DNA of 64,000 nt from positions 161,069 through 225,068 of the forward strand of contig NZ_JH725037.1 of the NCBI RefSeq assembly GCF_000278235.1. Direction: 5' to 3'. Every line of letters starts with the position of its first letter. The stretch's first letter is position 1. Positions 40,601-51,458 of this stretch are shown piece after piece. The notes under the pieces were generated by a model, which did not search any database, was not told the DNA's origin, and saw only the letters and a list, made by a program, of their open reading frames with translations. The translations under genes were made by a program, and so were the position numbers. The DNA comes from Bartonella vinsonii subsp. arupensis OK-94-513 (GTDB lineage Bacteria > Pseudomonadota > Alphaproteobacteria > Rhizobiales > Rhizobiaceae).

Positions 40601-41512
40601 TCATTTTTCAACTTTAATGGTTTCTAGTAAATTTTTTAATGAGAGAGAAACTTGGCTATACATATCAGCACGTGCTAAAGAAAATGCAACGTTGGCTTCA
40701 ATAAAACCAACTTTAGAACCACAATCAAAGGTACGCCCTTCCAACTGAAAACCAAAAAAATCTTGCTCTTTTGAAAGCTGCACCATCGCATCTGTTAATT
40801 GAATTTCATTTCCTGCTCCTCGTTCTTGATTGGAAAGAATATTAAAAATTTCTGGTTGCAAAATATAACGTCCATTAATATACAAATTCGATGGCGCTGT
40901 GCCTTTTGTTGGTTTTTCTACCATTTCTGTGATTTGAAAACCGTTGGCAATCTGCTCGCCTTTTCCAACAATACCATATTTATGCGCTTCTCTAGGATTA
41001 CACTCTTGAACAGCGATAATATTCCCCCCACCGGTTTTCTCATAAAGATTGATCATCTCAGAAAGGCAACCTTTTTTAGCTTGTATAAGCATATCTGGTA
41101 ACAACAAAGCAAAAGGCTCATTCCCAACTAATTCACGTGCACACCAAAGAGCATGCCCGAGCCCTAAAGGCTGTTGTTGGCGCGTAAAAGAAGTTGTACC
41201 TGGTGGAGGTTGTAAACCGTGTAAATGTTCAAGCTCTTCTCTTTTGCCACGCTCAGCAAGAGTTGTATATAACTCAACTTGCGCATCAAAATAATCCTCA
41301 ATAACTGCTTTATTGCGTCCCGTAACAAAAATAAAATGCTCAATACCAGCTTCACGTGCCTCATCTACAACATATTGGATAATAGGCTTATCAACAACTG
41401 TTAACATTTCTTTAGGAATTGTTTTTGTTGCTGGAAGAAAACGTGTACCAAGACCAGCCACAGGAAATACTGCTTTCCGGATTTTACGCACTCTCACCCT
41501 CTCGCTCCTCAT
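40601..41512 (-). CDS. galU: UTP-glucose-1-phosphate uridylyltransferase
   Basis: GalU makes UDP-glucose for polysaccharide and lipid glycosylation. The protein has the nucleotidyltransferase start [58 protein letters not shown] and [16 protein letters not shown]. It is 303 residues from ATG 41512; a GTG at 41491 just before [12 protein letters not shown] is an alternative start. kdsD follows in the same direction. An EcfG-like promoter motif lies upstream at 41622-41646. Confidence 0.95.
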   Translation of the reverse strand: MRSERVRVRKIRKAVFPVAGLGTRFLPATKTIPKEMLTVVDKPIIQYVVDEAREAGIEHFIFVTGRNKAVIEDYFDAQVELYTTLAERGKREELEHLHGLQPPPGTTSFTRQQQPLGLGHALWCARELVGNEPFALLLPDMLIQAKKGCLSEMINLYEKTGGGNIIAVQECNPREAHKYGIVGKGEQIANGFQITEMVEKPTKGTAPSNLYINGRYILQPEIFNILSNQERGAGNEIQLTDAMVQLSKEQDFFGFQLEGRTFDCGSKVGFIEANVAFSLARADMYSQVSLSLKNLLETIKVEK

Positions 41513-41621
41513 GAAACATATAACCTACTGATTTCAGTTAACATATGTTTTTATTAAATAGTAAAAAAGGTATCTTATTTTTTTAATTGCTAATATAATA
41601 GACAGGAAAGAGATGCAAGAA

Positions 41622-41646
41622 TACGATAATTTATTGTAAGTGTTCC
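41622..41646 (-). promoter_or_regulatory. Near-consensus EcfG-type promoter upstream of galU
   Basis: On the minus strand GGAAC (41642-41646), a 16-base spacer and CGTA (41622-41625) match the general-stress consensus except for the last base. It would start transcription about 100 bases ahead of galU. Confidence 0.3.
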
Positions 41647-41766
41647 TTCAAAATAAACAATCCGTTTCAACCTTTCTTATTCATTTGATAATATCGTTGA
41701 TAACACCAAATAAAAAAGTGAAGTTCTTGCACAATCAAAATACTCAAATATTGAGGGGAATTTAAA

Positions 41767-43023
41767 ATGCAAAAAACAGAATCTAAAACTTTCTCCTCTC
41801 TCAAAAAATCGATAAATCGAAAAACTCTTATCATAGGTTTAGCCGCTCTTCTTTCTGCTTTTTTAATGTTTTTTGCATCATTTCTACAAGCAGATAGTGG
41901 TTTTAAAAACTGGATTAAAGAATTTAAAAAAACAGCTCTCGCTCACAATATTTCACCTGCTACGTTTGACATGGCTTTTAAAACCGTCAAGGCAATTGAT
42001 CCAGAAGTTTTAGAAAAAGCTGCCTACCAGCCAGAATTTATCGATCATCCATGGAACTATTTCGATAATCGTGTTCATGATATTGCAATTTTGGAAGGAC
42101 AACACCAAGCAAAAAAATGGAAAAACTGGCTTCTTCAAATTGAAAAACGTTTTGGTGTAGACCGTAATATTCTCTTAGCTATTTGGTCAATGGAAAGCAA
42201 TTATGGAAAAATTTTAGCCAATAAAGGTGTGATGCGTGATACCATTCGCTCACTTGCAACTCTAGCCTATGCTGATCAAAAACGTGCAAAATACGCACAC
42301 ACACAACTCATTGCTGCCATGGAAATTCTTCAACGTGGAGAAATTACACGCGCACAACTTATTGGATCTTGGGCCGGAGCAATGGGACATACGCAATTTA
42401 TTCCAAGCAGTTATCTCACTTATGCCATTGACATGGATGGGGATGGACGGTGTGATATTTGGACCTCTGTTCCAGATGCTCTCGCAACTGCTGCTAATCT
42501 TCTCCACATGAATGGTTGGAAACCTGACCTCCTTTGGGGAGTAGAAATTAAATTGCCACAAGGAAAAAATCTCCCTGAGGATTGGCATTCCTTTGAAGAA
42601 TGGGCAAAGCTAGGTGTAAAACAGGCAAATGGGCAGCCCTTGCCTTCATCATCTGAACAAGCAATATTGAAATACCCAGATGGCCCAAAAGGACCTATAT
42701 TTTTAGTCACAAAAAATTTCTTTGTGCTTAAACGGTACAATAATGCAGATCGTTATGCTCTCGCTGTTGCCCTTCTCGCAAGCCGTATTTCTGGACATCC
42801 TAAATTGGTTCAAGATTGGCAACGACCATTTCCGCCCCTTACTTTCCATGAGCGTAAAGAACTGCAATCTCGCTTAAAGGCACTTGGCTATTATAAAGGA
42901 GAAGTTGATGGCAAAATCGGTACAGTCTCTCGAAAAGCACTTAAAGCTTTTCAGCTACACCACGGTTTAAAGGCAGATGGATATCCAAGCCCTGAAGTTT
43001 TTTCTGTTCTGCGAAAACAATAA
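41767..43023 (+). CDS. Lytic murein transglycosylase (MltB/SLT_2 family)
   Basis: This enzyme cleaves glycan strands of peptidoglycan to 1,6-anhydro ends. The 418-residue protein has a membrane anchor or signal (LIIGLAALLSAFLMFFASFL, 21-40), the SLT_2 catalytic domain with Glu143 in IWSMESNYGKIL, GSWAGAMGHTQFIPSSYL and DMDGDGRCDIW, and a C-terminal peptidoglycan-binding domain (about 360-418: LQSRLKALGYYKGEVDGKIG). No lipobox cysteine is visible, unlike E. coli MltB. GGGG at 41754-41757 precedes the ATG. The SGNH-like gene follows after 15 bases, probably in one operon. Confidence 0.93.
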   Translation: MQKTESKTFSSLKKSINRKTLIIGLAALLSAFLMFFASFLQADSGFKNWIKEFKKTALAHNISPATFDMAFKTVKAIDPEVLEKAAYQPEFIDHPWNYFDNRVHDIAILEGQHQAKKWKNWLLQIEKRFGVDRNILLAIWSMESNYGKILANKGVMRDTIRSLATLAYADQKRAKYAHTQLIAAMEILQRGEITRAQLIGSWAGAMGHTQFIPSSYLTYAIDMDGDGRCDIWTSVPDALATAANLLHMNGWKPDLLWGVEIKLPQGKNLPEDWHSFEEWAKLGVKQANGQPLPSSSEQAILKYPDGPKGPIFLVTKNFFVLKRYNNADRYALAVALLASRISGHPKLVQDWQRPFPPLTFHERKELQSRLKALGYYKGEVDGKIGTVSRKALKAFQLHHGLKADGYPSPEVFSVLRKQ

Positions 43024-43038
43024 TCTGGAGTAAAGTGT

Positions 43039-44106
43039 TTGACTTATTTCCGCTCTATACACTTAATCTTCCTGTTTTTCTCTCTCTTCGCTGTAAGCGT
43101 TATGCAACCCTCTTCAAGCAAAGCGACAAACTTTTTTAAATGGTTGTTAGAACATAACAAACAAGTGCAACCACAACAACACCCACAAATTATAGAACAA
43201 AAGAGATATAAACCACAAAAAAAAACTATAACACAAAAATCCGTACAAAAACTAAAAGAAGAAAATGCGCAACGTGTTCTCGTCCTAGGGGATTTTGTAG
43301 CTTCTGCTGTTGCTGATGCACTTAAGAAGTTTTTTACCGATAAGAACAATATCATCATTATAAATAATACAATCTCAGATTCTGGCTTAGTCCGAACTGA
43401 TCAGACCTTTTGGAAAAATAATATTTCTGAACTCATTGAGAAAAATAAACCCAATGCGATTATCATGGTAATAGGTGCAAATGATAACCAACCAATCACA
43501 ACGCCTCAGGGCATATTTAATACGAATGAGCCAGAATGGATAAAAAACTACAAGCAAAGAATTACTGAAATCGCCGAAAGCCTTCATAATTCGGGAAAAC
43601 CGTGGATATGGATGGGACAACCTGCTTTCAGAAATGATAATTTGACACAAAAAATGAAAATTTTTAATGAACTTTATAAACAAGAAATAGAAGAAAGAGG
43701 AGGATATTTTGTCGATATTTGGGACGGTTTCACTGATGGACAAGGTCAATTTTCTTTTTCAAGCTATGATGCAAATGGAAAAGTCGTTAGATTACGCACC
43801 CATGATGGTATCAATTTTACCTCTGAAGGAAAGAAAAAACTTGCCTTTTATTTAGAAAAAAAATTGGAAAATATTTTAAATACTCAGACATCTTCTGATG
43901 AGAATTCATTTTTAACCAATATCAACACTTCAAAGCTTACACAAAAATCGCACCCTATTGAACGCCAAGCCGCAATGAGCCTCGATGACATGGCACAACA
44001 AAATACTGGCTTGCTTCACAAAATAGACCAAAGCTTCATTGAAAGATTATGGGTTCCGCTCAATGGTTATCAAAAAGACCGAGCCGATAATTTTTCTTTC
44101 CCCTAA
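43039..44106 (+). CDS. SGNH-hydrolase-fold (DUF459-like) periplasmic protein
   Basis: The 355-residue protein begins with a signal peptide (LIFLFFSLFAVSVMQPSSSKA) and a Lys/Gln-rich linker, then a DUF459-type SGNH fold: RVLVLGDFVASAVADAL (block I), IIMVIGANDNQP (block III) and HDGINFTSEGKKKLAFYLEK (block V). The block I nucleophile Ser of GDS is Phe, and the block V His of DGIHFT is Asn, so esterase activity is doubtful. The TTG start at 43039 follows GGAG by eight bases. It is coupled to the transglycosylase gene, which suggests a peptidoglycan- or polysaccharide-related role. Confidence 0.75.
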   Translation: MTYFRSIHLIFLFFSLFAVSVMQPSSSKATNFFKWLLEHNKQVQPQQHPQIIEQKRYKPQKKTITQKSVQKLKEENAQRVLVLGDFVASAVADALKKFFTDKNNIIIINNTISDSGLVRTDQTFWKNNISELIEKNKPNAIIMVIGANDNQPITTPQGIFNTNEPEWIKNYKQRITEIAESLHNSGKPWIWMGQPAFRNDNLTQKMKIFNELYKQEIEERGGYFVDIWDGFTDGQGQFSFSSYDANGKVVRLRTHDGINFTSEGKKKLAFYLEKKLENILNTQTSSDENSFLTNINTSKLTQKSHPIERQAAMSLDDMAQQNTGLLHKIDQSFIERLWVPLNGYQKDRADNFSFP

Positions 44107-44224
44107 TGTCTTTTCAAACACAGAGTCTTCATTTTTTTACAAATTCAAAACTAATGAAAATCCTCCGTTCATAGGTCATGACAGGTTGAAAATTACGTAA
44201 ATCTCGACCACAGAAAAGATTATA

Positions 44225-44254
44225 ACAACGGTATAGCGCACACCATACCGTTGT
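44225..44254 (-). terminator. Hairpin terminator of dcp
   Basis: ACAACGGTAT (44225-44234) and ATACCGTTGT (44245-44254) form a perfect 10-base stem six bases beyond the dcp stop. On the minus strand the tail reads TATAATCTTTT. Confidence 0.6.
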
Positions 44255-44260
44255 CCCTGA

Positions 44261-46285
44261 TTACAGTCCACGTTTTTTCATCATTGCCTCTGGTGAAGGC
44301 AAACGCCCCCGAAAAGCTTTATAAAGCTCCTCTGGATCGCGGCTCCCTCCAGCAGAATAGATAAAACACTTTAAACGATTAGCTAACTCTGAATTAAAAA
44401 CATCATCTGTTTCTTCAAAAGCCTGAAAAGCATCGGCATCAAGTACTTCTGACCACATATACGAATAGTAACCAGCAGCATAACCATCTCCTGAAAATAT
44501 ATGCGTAAAATGTGAAGGACGATGCCGCATGATAATTGTGTTGGGCATTTGCAACTTTTCTAATTCTTGATGCTCAAAGAGTATTGAATCAGTTATCGTT
44601 TTTCCCTGATGAAAAGCCATATCTACAAGAGCCGATGAAGTGAATTCAACCGCAGAAAAACCAGCATTAAATGTCTGTGACGCTATCACTTTATCCATCA
44701 ATGCTTGTGGCATAGGAAGCCCTGTTTTTGTATGCGTAGCATAAGATTTTAAGACCTCTGGTACAGTTAACCAATGTTCGTAAAGTTGAGAAGGAAGTTC
44801 AACAAAATCGCGCGAAACCGATGTTCCTGCAACAGAAGGCCATGTGACATCAGAAAGCAAACCGTGTAACGCATGGCCAAATTCGTGAAAAAGCGTATGC
44901 GCATCATCAAGTGATAAAAGCGCAACCTCTTCTTTGGGTGGCTTAGCAAAATTACAAACATTGTAGATAATAGGCTTCTGTCCACCATTCAATTTATGCT
45001 GCGATTGTAAACTACTCATCCACGCGCCAGAACGTTTTGAAGAACGTGCAAAATAATCACCAATAAAATGCCCAAGTATGCTTCCATCGGATTTTCTTAC
45101 TTCCCACAAACGTGCATCAGGATGCCAAAGTGTAACAGCACTTTTTTCTTCAAATGTAATGCCAAAGAGTTTTCCTGCCACACCAAAAGCCGCTTCAATC
45201 ATGCGGTCAAGTTGAAAATAATATTTAATTTCAGATCCATCGAAAGAAAATTTTTCAGCGCGAAGCTTTTCAGCGTAATAACGCCAATCCCAAGCTTCTA
45301 AAGTTTCATTGCTTCCCTGATTGTGTGCAAAATTTTGCAATTCAATTTGTTCACTCAAAGCTTTAGATCTTGCCCGTTCCCATACAGGGGTAAGCAAATC
45401 CATAACCGCATCAATACTTTTAGCCATGGTGTTATCGAGTTTTAAATCTGCAAAAGATTTATATCCTAGCAATTTAGCCTTCTCATCACGAAGAGCAACA
45501 ATCTCTAAAATAATCGACCGATTATCATTCTCGTTACCATTTTCACCACGTTTGGACCAAGCTTTAAATGCTACTTCACGTAAATCACGACGATGAGAAA
45601 ATTTCAAAAAAGGATCAATAATTGAACGTGCAAATGTTAATGCATAGGCTCCCTCATGCCCCCTTTCGCGCGCAATTTCCTTCATTGAAGCAATGAGATC
45701 ATCAGGCAAACCAGACAAATCTGTTTGTTCTAAAAATAAAATCCATTCAGATTCATCTCTTAAGACATGCTGGCCAAAAGTAGCATTTAAAAAAGCAAGC
45801 TTCTCATTAATCTCTACAAGCCGTTTTTTACCATCTTCATCAAGTTTTGCACCATTACAAACGAACTTTTTCCACCATAATTCAAGTACACGTTTTGTCT
45901 CACTATCATACATACCTTGCTGCGACTGTTTATAAAGCATGTCTATTTTTGCAAATATCCGTGCATCCATCATAATTTTCGAAGAATAATGAGAAAGCTT
46001 TACAACAAACTCTTGTTCTAACTTCTGAATCAATGGATTACTATGCGCACCTGAACGCAAGAAAAATATTGAACATATACGATCAAGCGCTTTGCCAGAG
46101 AGCTCAAAAGGTTGCAAAAAATTCTCAAGCGTTGGTGGTTCTTGCACAATTGCAACCGCCTCTAGCTCTTCTTCCGCTTCTTGAAGGGCCTGTTCAAAAG
46201 CGGATTTAAAATCCTCATCTCTTATTGAAGAAAAATCAGGAAGTCCTGAAAATCCTTTCCAGTCCAGCACAGCTGCTTTTGTCAT
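44261..46285 (-). CDS. dcp: M3 family peptidyl-dipeptidase
   Basis: This zinc metallopeptidase removes C-terminal dipeptides from short peptides. The 674-residue protein contains the zinc motif HEFGHALHGLLS and the downstream segment SRDFVELPSQLYEHWL, which resembles Dcp more than oligopeptidase A. Further conserved blocks are YKSFADLKL and DGYAAGYYSYMWSEVL. The start is ATG 46285, with GAGAG upstream; an ATG at 46303 has no ribosome site. No signal peptide is present, so it is cytosolic. Confidence 0.92.
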   Translation of the reverse strand: MTKAAVLDWKGFSGLPDFSSIRDEDFKSAFEQALQEAEEELEAVAIVQEPPTLENFLQPFELSGKALDRICSIFFLRSGAHSNPLIQKLEQEFVVKLSHYSSKIMMDARIFAKIDMLYKQSQQGMYDSETKRVLELWWKKFVCNGAKLDEDGKKRLVEINEKLAFLNATFGQHVLRDESEWILFLEQTDLSGLPDDLIASMKEIARERGHEGAYALTFARSIIDPFLKFSHRRDLREVAFKAWSKRGENGNENDNRSIILEIVALRDEKAKLLGYKSFADLKLDNTMAKSIDAVMDLLTPVWERARSKALSEQIELQNFAHNQGSNETLEAWDWRYYAEKLRAEKFSFDGSEIKYYFQLDRMIEAAFGVAGKLFGITFEEKSAVTLWHPDARLWEVRKSDGSILGHFIGDYFARSSKRSGAWMSSLQSQHKLNGGQKPIIYNVCNFAKPPKEEVALLSLDDAHTLFHEFGHALHGLLSDVTWPSVAGTSVSRDFVELPSQLYEHWLTVPEVLKSYATHTKTGLPMPQALMDKVIASQTFNAGFSAVEFTSSALVDMAFHQGKTITDSILFEHQELEKLQMPNTIIMRHRPSHFTHIFSGDGYAAGYYSYMWSEVLDADAFQAFEETDDVFNSELANRLKCFIYSAGGSRDPEELYKAFRGRLPSPEAMMKKRGL

Positions 46286-46303
46286 AATACTCTCTATCTC
46301 CAT

Positions 46304-46639
46304 TATAAATTTAATGTATAATCATTACCTTTACGACACAAATTGATAATATACTAAAACTATTTAGTGAATTTCAAAAATGCCTTTCAAACCTCTCTCT
46401 TAAGAGCAGAAATAAAGAATATTTTTATCATTAGGAGATAAACAAAAGTGAGAAGCTCTACATGTCTGATTCATGAAATTGTTTATAACCTGCAATCTAT
46501 CCTTGACTTTATTTCAAATATTAACAATTGGAGAAGTGCAATCGGGGAGGACTTTTTTTAAAATCTTCTATAACTTGTGTTTTATCCTAATCCATGATCT
46601 GAATTTATAATTCTCCAATCCTTCGGAAGGTACTTTGTT
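46304..46639. other. Divergent intergenic region with mgtE leader
   Basis: The region carries AAGT-N13-ACTTTTTTT near 46534-46559, a weak attenuator-like element, and CCTTCGGAAGG at 46620-46630, where the mgtE ribosome site GGAAGG lies in the 3' arm of a small hairpin nine bases before the ATG. I do not recognise an M-box riboswitch. Confidence 0.35.
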
Positions 46640-48016
46640 ATGACTGAAATTAAAACGACCTTCGACTTCAAAAATTCTTCTCCTGAAGTTCTCGCCGAAG
46701 AATTAAAAAATTATCATTTTGCTGACTCGATTGATATCATCAATGATCTGGATATCATGGAACGTGTAGCTATTCTTAGCCTTTTACCTCTTGATTATGC
46801 CATTGAATTGTTTGATAAGCCAGAACTTGAGCAACCAGCTGCTATTCTTGAACTTCTTCCTGTGAAGCGTTCCGTTGAAATTCTTGATGGCATGTCTGCT
46901 GATGCTGCTGCCGATGTCTTTCAGGAAATGGATGAAAAAACCCGCAAGCAGCTTTATGCACAGCTCAAGCCTTTAACGCGCGCCGAACTGAAAAAACTTA
47001 CGAGTTACCCTGATCATACAGCAGGTGCACTCATGACCACAGAGTTTATAGCTGTCCCTGCAAACTGGACCGTAAAAAAAACATTGGATCACATTCGTGA
47101 TGTTGAACGAACACGTGAAACAGTTTATACAAGCTATGTCATTGACCCTAAAACAGGCACTCTTCTTAAAGCTGTTTCCCTGCGTAACCTTATCCTTGCC
47201 TCACCTGATGATCAAATTCTCAATGTCTCTACACATGACACACCCATTACAATATCTCCCTTTACACATCATGAAGATATTGCTCGTCTTTTTCAGCGCC
47301 ATGATCTTCTCTCTGTACCGGTTATTGATGATAGTAATCATGTCATTGGTATTGTAACAGTCGATGACGTACTTGATACAATGGTTGATGAAATGAGTGA
47401 AGATGCTTATAAGTTCGGAGGTATGGAAGCTCTTGATAAGCCTTATATGCAGATCAACTTTCTAGGGATGATGAAAAAACGCGGTGGTTGGCTCGCATTA
47501 CTTTTTCTTGGTGAAATGCTCACAGCAAGCGCTATGCAATATTTCGAAACAGAACTTGAAAAAGTCATTACTCTCACACTCTTCATTCCTCTTATCATGA
47601 GTTCGGGAGGAAACTCTGGTTCTCAAGCAACATCACTTATTATTCGCGCTTTAGCGTTACGTGAACTCACACTTAAAGATTGGTGGAAAATTATCCTTCG
47701 TGAAATTCCAGCAGGAATATCCCTTGGCCTTTTACTTGGAATTATTGGAATGATGCGTATTGCTCTTTGGCAAGAACTCGGTATTTACAACTATGGTGAG
47801 CATTGGATTTTTATTGCCATAACAGTGGGTGCAGCTTTAGTTGGGATTGTCACTTTTGGTTCTTTATCCGGCTCCATGCTTCCCTTTATCCTTAAACGTT
47901 TTGGATTTGATCCAGCAAGTGCTTCAGCTCCTCTTGTAGCAACTTTGGTGGATGTTATGGGAATTGTGATCTATTTTTCTGTTGCCTCTTTTATTCTGTC
48001 TGGAACTCTCCTCTAA
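46640..48016 (+). CDS. mgtE: Magnesium transporter MgtE
   Basis: MgtE is a magnesium-gated channel-like importer. The 458-residue protein has an N-terminal superhelical MgtE_N domain (about 10-130: DAAADVFQEMDEKTRKQLY), two CBS domains (about 130-255: TVDDVLDTMVDEMSEDAYK at the end) and five membrane segments from residue 285 onward, with the signature FIPLIMSSGGNSGSQATSLIIRAL. Magnesium binding at the CBS/N-domain interface closes the pore. It is monocistronic and divergent from dcp. Confidence 0.95.
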   Translation: MTEIKTTFDFKNSSPEVLAEELKNYHFADSIDIINDLDIMERVAILSLLPLDYAIELFDKPELEQPAAILELLPVKRSVEILDGMSADAAADVFQEMDEKTRKQLYAQLKPLTRAELKKLTSYPDHTAGALMTTEFIAVPANWTVKKTLDHIRDVERTRETVYTSYVIDPKTGTLLKAVSLRNLILASPDDQILNVSTHDTPITISPFTHHEDIARLFQRHDLLSVPVIDDSNHVIGIVTVDDVLDTMVDEMSEDAYKFGGMEALDKPYMQINFLGMMKKRGGWLALLFLGEMLTASAMQYFETELEKVITLTLFIPLIMSSGGNSGSQATSLIIRALALRELTLKDWWKIILREIPAGISLGLLLGIIGMMRIALWQELGIYNYGEHWIFIAITVGAALVGIVTFGSLSGSMLPFILKRFGFDPASASAPLVATLVDVMGIVIYFSVASFILSGTLL

Positions 48017-48988
48017 TATGGAAAAAAACACATCCCATGCAACTTAGAATTTCTGCTCTGTAGACATAACTATGCAACATACTAAGTTTTTTTAAACATA
48101 AATAGCATCACACACTTTAAATAAGACCCTTAAAGACTATCACAATTTATTATTTAGAATACTCTTCTTATGAAGAAGTGAGCACTTTTTAATGACGAAT
48201 CAAAAGGCAAAAAAGAGTTTAGCGTATCTATAAAACAGTCTTAGAAAAAATCTCATAATCGTTTAATACACTGTTTAAATATGCGAGCAAATACAACGTA
48301 AGAAGAGATAAGTATAAGAAAATATCATCACTCTATTTGCAAAATTCTAGTATTATAATTACTCTTGTATTCAGAGTGGTTCTTTATGAAAGCATATCCC
48401 GTCTTTTTTCAAACGAATTTTATTCACACATCAATCTCTCTATGTACGCTGCAAAGAAGTGATTTCTTCTGCTTCATAACAAAAGGGGTATAAATGAGAA
48501 ACAATTCTTTGTATTTAACACTCTCACTTACAAAAAAAATTATAACTTTATTATTATAAATCAATATCTTGTAATACATGACTTCATTGAATTTTAACAT
48601 TGATTTACAGATAACAGTTATTAGAGAGAAATTTTATTATAAACGAGCAAAATTACATTCTTCATTTTTCTAGTACAAAACTCATATGAAATATCCCCAT
48701 ACTCAAAAAAATGGGCTTTTTTCAAACCAACAGAACATCAAAAACCTTTTATACAAAAATGCAGATCGTAAAAAGGTCATAAAAATCAGGAATAATGCTT
48801 CAAAAAATGTAATGGAAACAATAATCATGAAATCCCTTATTTCTAAGAAACAGTAATTGATTTAATTGTTTTCTCTCCCCCCTTCCAAAATTATAAAAAA
48901 ACATGTAAAAGGTTTTGTAATAGTTAAGGTAAGGAACGCAAAGACGTTACCTCAAATGAAATCTCATTAAACGAAAAGAAGAAAATTT
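48017..48988. other. Long non-coding stretch before typA
   Basis: Nearly 1 kb without a credible gene. A 35-codon frame at 48386 (MKAYPVFFQTNF) lacks a ribosome site. No tRNA-like or strong hairpin structure was noticed. Confidence 0.5.
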
Positions 48989-50815
48989 ATGCAATTGCGC
49001 AATATCGCCATCATTGCCCACGTTGACCATGGCAAAACAACACTCGTAGACGAGCTTCTCAAACAATCAGGGAACTTTCGCGATAACCAGCGTACCAGTG
49101 AGCGTATGATGGATTCAAACGACATTGAAAAAGAACGCGGAATTACAATTCTAGCAAAAGTAACATCTGTGGTTTGGAAAGACACCCGAATTAACATTGT
49201 TGATACACCAGGTCACGCTGACTTTGGTGGAGAAGTTGAACGTATTTTGAACATGGTTGACGGAGCAATTGTACTTGTTGATGCTGCTGAAGGCCCAATG
49301 CCGCAAACAAAATTTGTTGTTGGAAAAGCATTGAAAGTGGGTTTACGCCCAATTGTTGCTATCAATAAAATTGACCGTGCTGATGCACGAGCTGATGAAG
49401 TTATCAATGAGGTTTTTGACCTTTTTGCTGCTCTTGATGCAACCGATGAACAACTTGATTTTCCTATTCTTTATGGCTCAGGCCGTGATGGATGGATGGC
49501 AGAAACCCCTGAAGGACCAAAAGATCAAGGATTGAGCCCTTTGTTTGATCTTGTAACGCGCCATGTCCCTTCTCCTAGTGTAGCAGAAGGACCATTTCGT
49601 ATGATCGGAACTATTCTTGAAGCAGATCCTTTTCTTGGGCGAATTATTACAGGCCGTATTCATTCAGGCTCTATAAAGCCCAATCAAAGTGTCAAGGTTC
49701 TTGGGCAAGATGGAAAGCTTTTAGAAACTGGGCGTATTTCAAAAATTTTGGCATTTCGTGGGTTGGAACGACAGCCTATTGAAGAAAGTGTTGCCGGTGA
49801 TATTATAGCAATTGCCGGTCTACAAAAAGGTACCGTTGCGGATACTTTCTGTGATCCCACGGTCAACGAACCTCTCACCGCTCAACCAATTGATCCTCCC
49901 ACTGTTACTATGAGCTTTCTCGTCAATGATAGCCCCCTTGCAGGAACGGAAGGTGATAAAGTAACAAGCCGTGTCATCCGTGATCGTTTGTTAAAAGAAG
50001 CAGAAGGCAATGTAGCTCTTAAAATTGAAGAATCGGCTGATAAAGATTCTTTCTATGTTTCAGGACGAGGAGAATTGCAACTTGCAGTTCTCATTGAAAA
50101 TATGCGCCGTGAAGGATTTGAGCTTAGTGTTTCGCGTCCACGGGTTGTTATGCAAAAAGATGAAAACGGAACAACTCTTGAGCCAGTCGAAGAAGTTGTC
50201 ATCGATGTAGACGAAGAATATTCTGGGACTGTTGTGCAAAAAATGTCTGAACGTAAAGGTGAAATGATTGAATTGCGCCCTTCTGGAGGAAATCGTGTCC
50301 GTCTTGTTTTTTATGCACCAACGCGAGGGCTCATTGGCTACCAATCCGAGCTTTTAACTGATACACGTGGTACAGCCATTATGAATCGTCTGTTCCATGC
50401 TTATGAACCTTATAAAGGGGACATTAATGGCCGTGTCAATGGTGTTATGATTTCAAATGATAACGGAGAATCTGTCGCGTATGCTCTTTTTAATCTTGAA
50501 GACCGTGGGCCTATGATAATTGATGCCGGTGTTAAAGTCTATCAAGGTATGATTATTGGCATTCATTCACGTGATAATGACTTAGAAGTCAATGTTTTAA
50601 AGGGAAAGAAGTTAACCAACATGCGCGCTTCTGGAAAAGATGAAGCCGTAAAATTAACCCCTCCCCTTAAAATGACACTAGAACGAGCTCTAGCATGGAT
50701 ACAGGATGATGAACTGGTAGAAGTGACCCCTAAAAATATTCGTTTACGCAAATTGTATCTCGATCCCAATGAACGCAAACGTTTTGAAAAAACACGCGCC
50801 ACAGTCTCAAACTAA
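48989..50815 (+). CDS. typA: Ribosome-associated GTPase TypA/BipA
   Basis: TypA is an EF-G-like GTPase acting in ribosome assembly and stress adaptation. The 608-residue protein starts [24 protein letters not shown] (G1), with ERGITI (G2), [14 protein letters not shown] (G3) and NKIDRADAR (G4), then domain II, an EF-G-like domain III/V and the BipA-specific C-terminus ([20 protein letters not shown]). Length is typical. The ATG start matches homologues; the nearby AAGAAG (48979-48985) is the ribosome site. ppa follows 67 bases later. Confidence 0.96.
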   Translation: MQLRNIAIIAHVDHGKTTLVDELLKQSGNFRDNQRTSERMMDSNDIEKERGITILAKVTSVVWKDTRINIVDTPGHADFGGEVERILNMVDGAIVLVDAAEGPMPQTKFVVGKALKVGLRPIVAINKIDRADARADEVINEVFDLFAALDATDEQLDFPILYGSGRDGWMAETPEGPKDQGLSPLFDLVTRHVPSPSVAEGPFRMIGTILEADPFLGRIITGRIHSGSIKPNQSVKVLGQDGKLLETGRISKILAFRGLERQPIEESVAGDIIAIAGLQKGTVADTFCDPTVNEPLTAQPIDPPTVTMSFLVNDSPLAGTEGDKVTSRVIRDRLLKEAEGNVALKIEESADKDSFYVSGRGELQLAVLIENMRREGFELSVSRPRVVMQKDENGTTLEPVEEVVIDVDEEYSGTVVQKMSERKGEMIELRPSGGNRVRLVFYAPTRGLIGYQSELLTDTRGTAIMNRLFHAYEPYKGDINGRVNGVMISNDNGESVAYALFNLEDRGPMIIDAGVKVYQGMIIGIHSRDNDLEVNVLKGKKLTNMRASGKDEAVKLTPPLKMTLERALAWIQDDELVEVTPKNIRLRKLYLDPNERKRFEKTRATVSN

Positions 50816-50882
50816 TTTTGTGACTGTCTCAGTTAAATACGCCATTATACTAGCTTAATCATACTCCGGAAAGGATATTTAC

Positions 50883-51413
50883 ATGAATATTAAGGAAATC
50901 CCCGTTGGTAAAAATCCACCAGAAGATATCAATGTCATTGTAGAAGTCTCTCTTGGTGGTCAACCAATAAAATACGAGATGGACAAAAAATCAGAAGCGT
51001 TATTTGTTGATCGTTTTCTTCATACATCAATGGTTTATCCAGGAAATTACGGCTTTGTTCCCCATACACTTTCAGATGATGGTGATCCTATTGATGTTCT
51101 TATCTGTAACACCCGTCCACTTATTCCGGGTTGCGTTATTAATGTTTGCCCCATCGGTGCTCTGATTATGGAAGATGATGGTGGTAAAGATGAAAAAATT
51201 ATTGCTATCCCTACTCCAAAATTAACAAAACGTTATATCAATATTCATAACTATACAGATCTTCCTGAAATCACATTAAAGCAAATTGAACATTTCTTTG
51301 AGCATTACAAAGATCTTGAGCCTGGAAAATGGGCCAAAATTGAAGGTTGGCGTGATAAAGATTTTGCGCGTGAACTGATTAAACAAGCTATTGAGCGTAA
51401 TAAAGAAATATAA
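50883..51413 (+). CDS. ppa: Inorganic pyrophosphatase
   Basis: Ppa hydrolyses pyrophosphate and pulls biosynthetic reactions forward. The 176-residue protein is a family I soluble enzyme with [41 protein letters not shown] (metal-binding aspartates) and [31 protein letters not shown] lies upstream of the ATG. A strong bidirectional terminator follows at 51428-51458. Confidence 0.97.
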   Translation: MNIKEIPVGKNPPEDINVIVEVSLGGQPIKYEMDKKSEALFVDRFLHTSMVYPGNYGFVPHTLSDDGDPIDVLICNTRPLIPGCVINVCPIGALIMEDDGGKDEKIIAIPTPKLTKRYINIHNYTDLPEITLKQIEHFFEHYKDLEPGKWAKIEGWRDKDFARELIKQAIERNKEI

Positions 51414-51427
51414 CTCTTATCAAAGAA

Positions 51428-51458
51428 TAAAGCCTGTTTTTTAAAATAGGCTTTTATT
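51428..51458. terminator. Bidirectional terminator between ppa and yggU
   Basis: ATAAAGCCTGTTTT pairs with AAAATAGGCTTTTAT with one wobble, and T-rich runs flank both sides. The 3' arm contains the stop codon of the minus-strand yggU gene, so one structure can end both convergent transcripts. Confidence 0.8.

Noticed and set aside
48386-48493. 35-codon frame before typA
   Set aside because: No Shine-Dalgarno sequence and no recognisable features; consistent with chance in AT-rich DNA.
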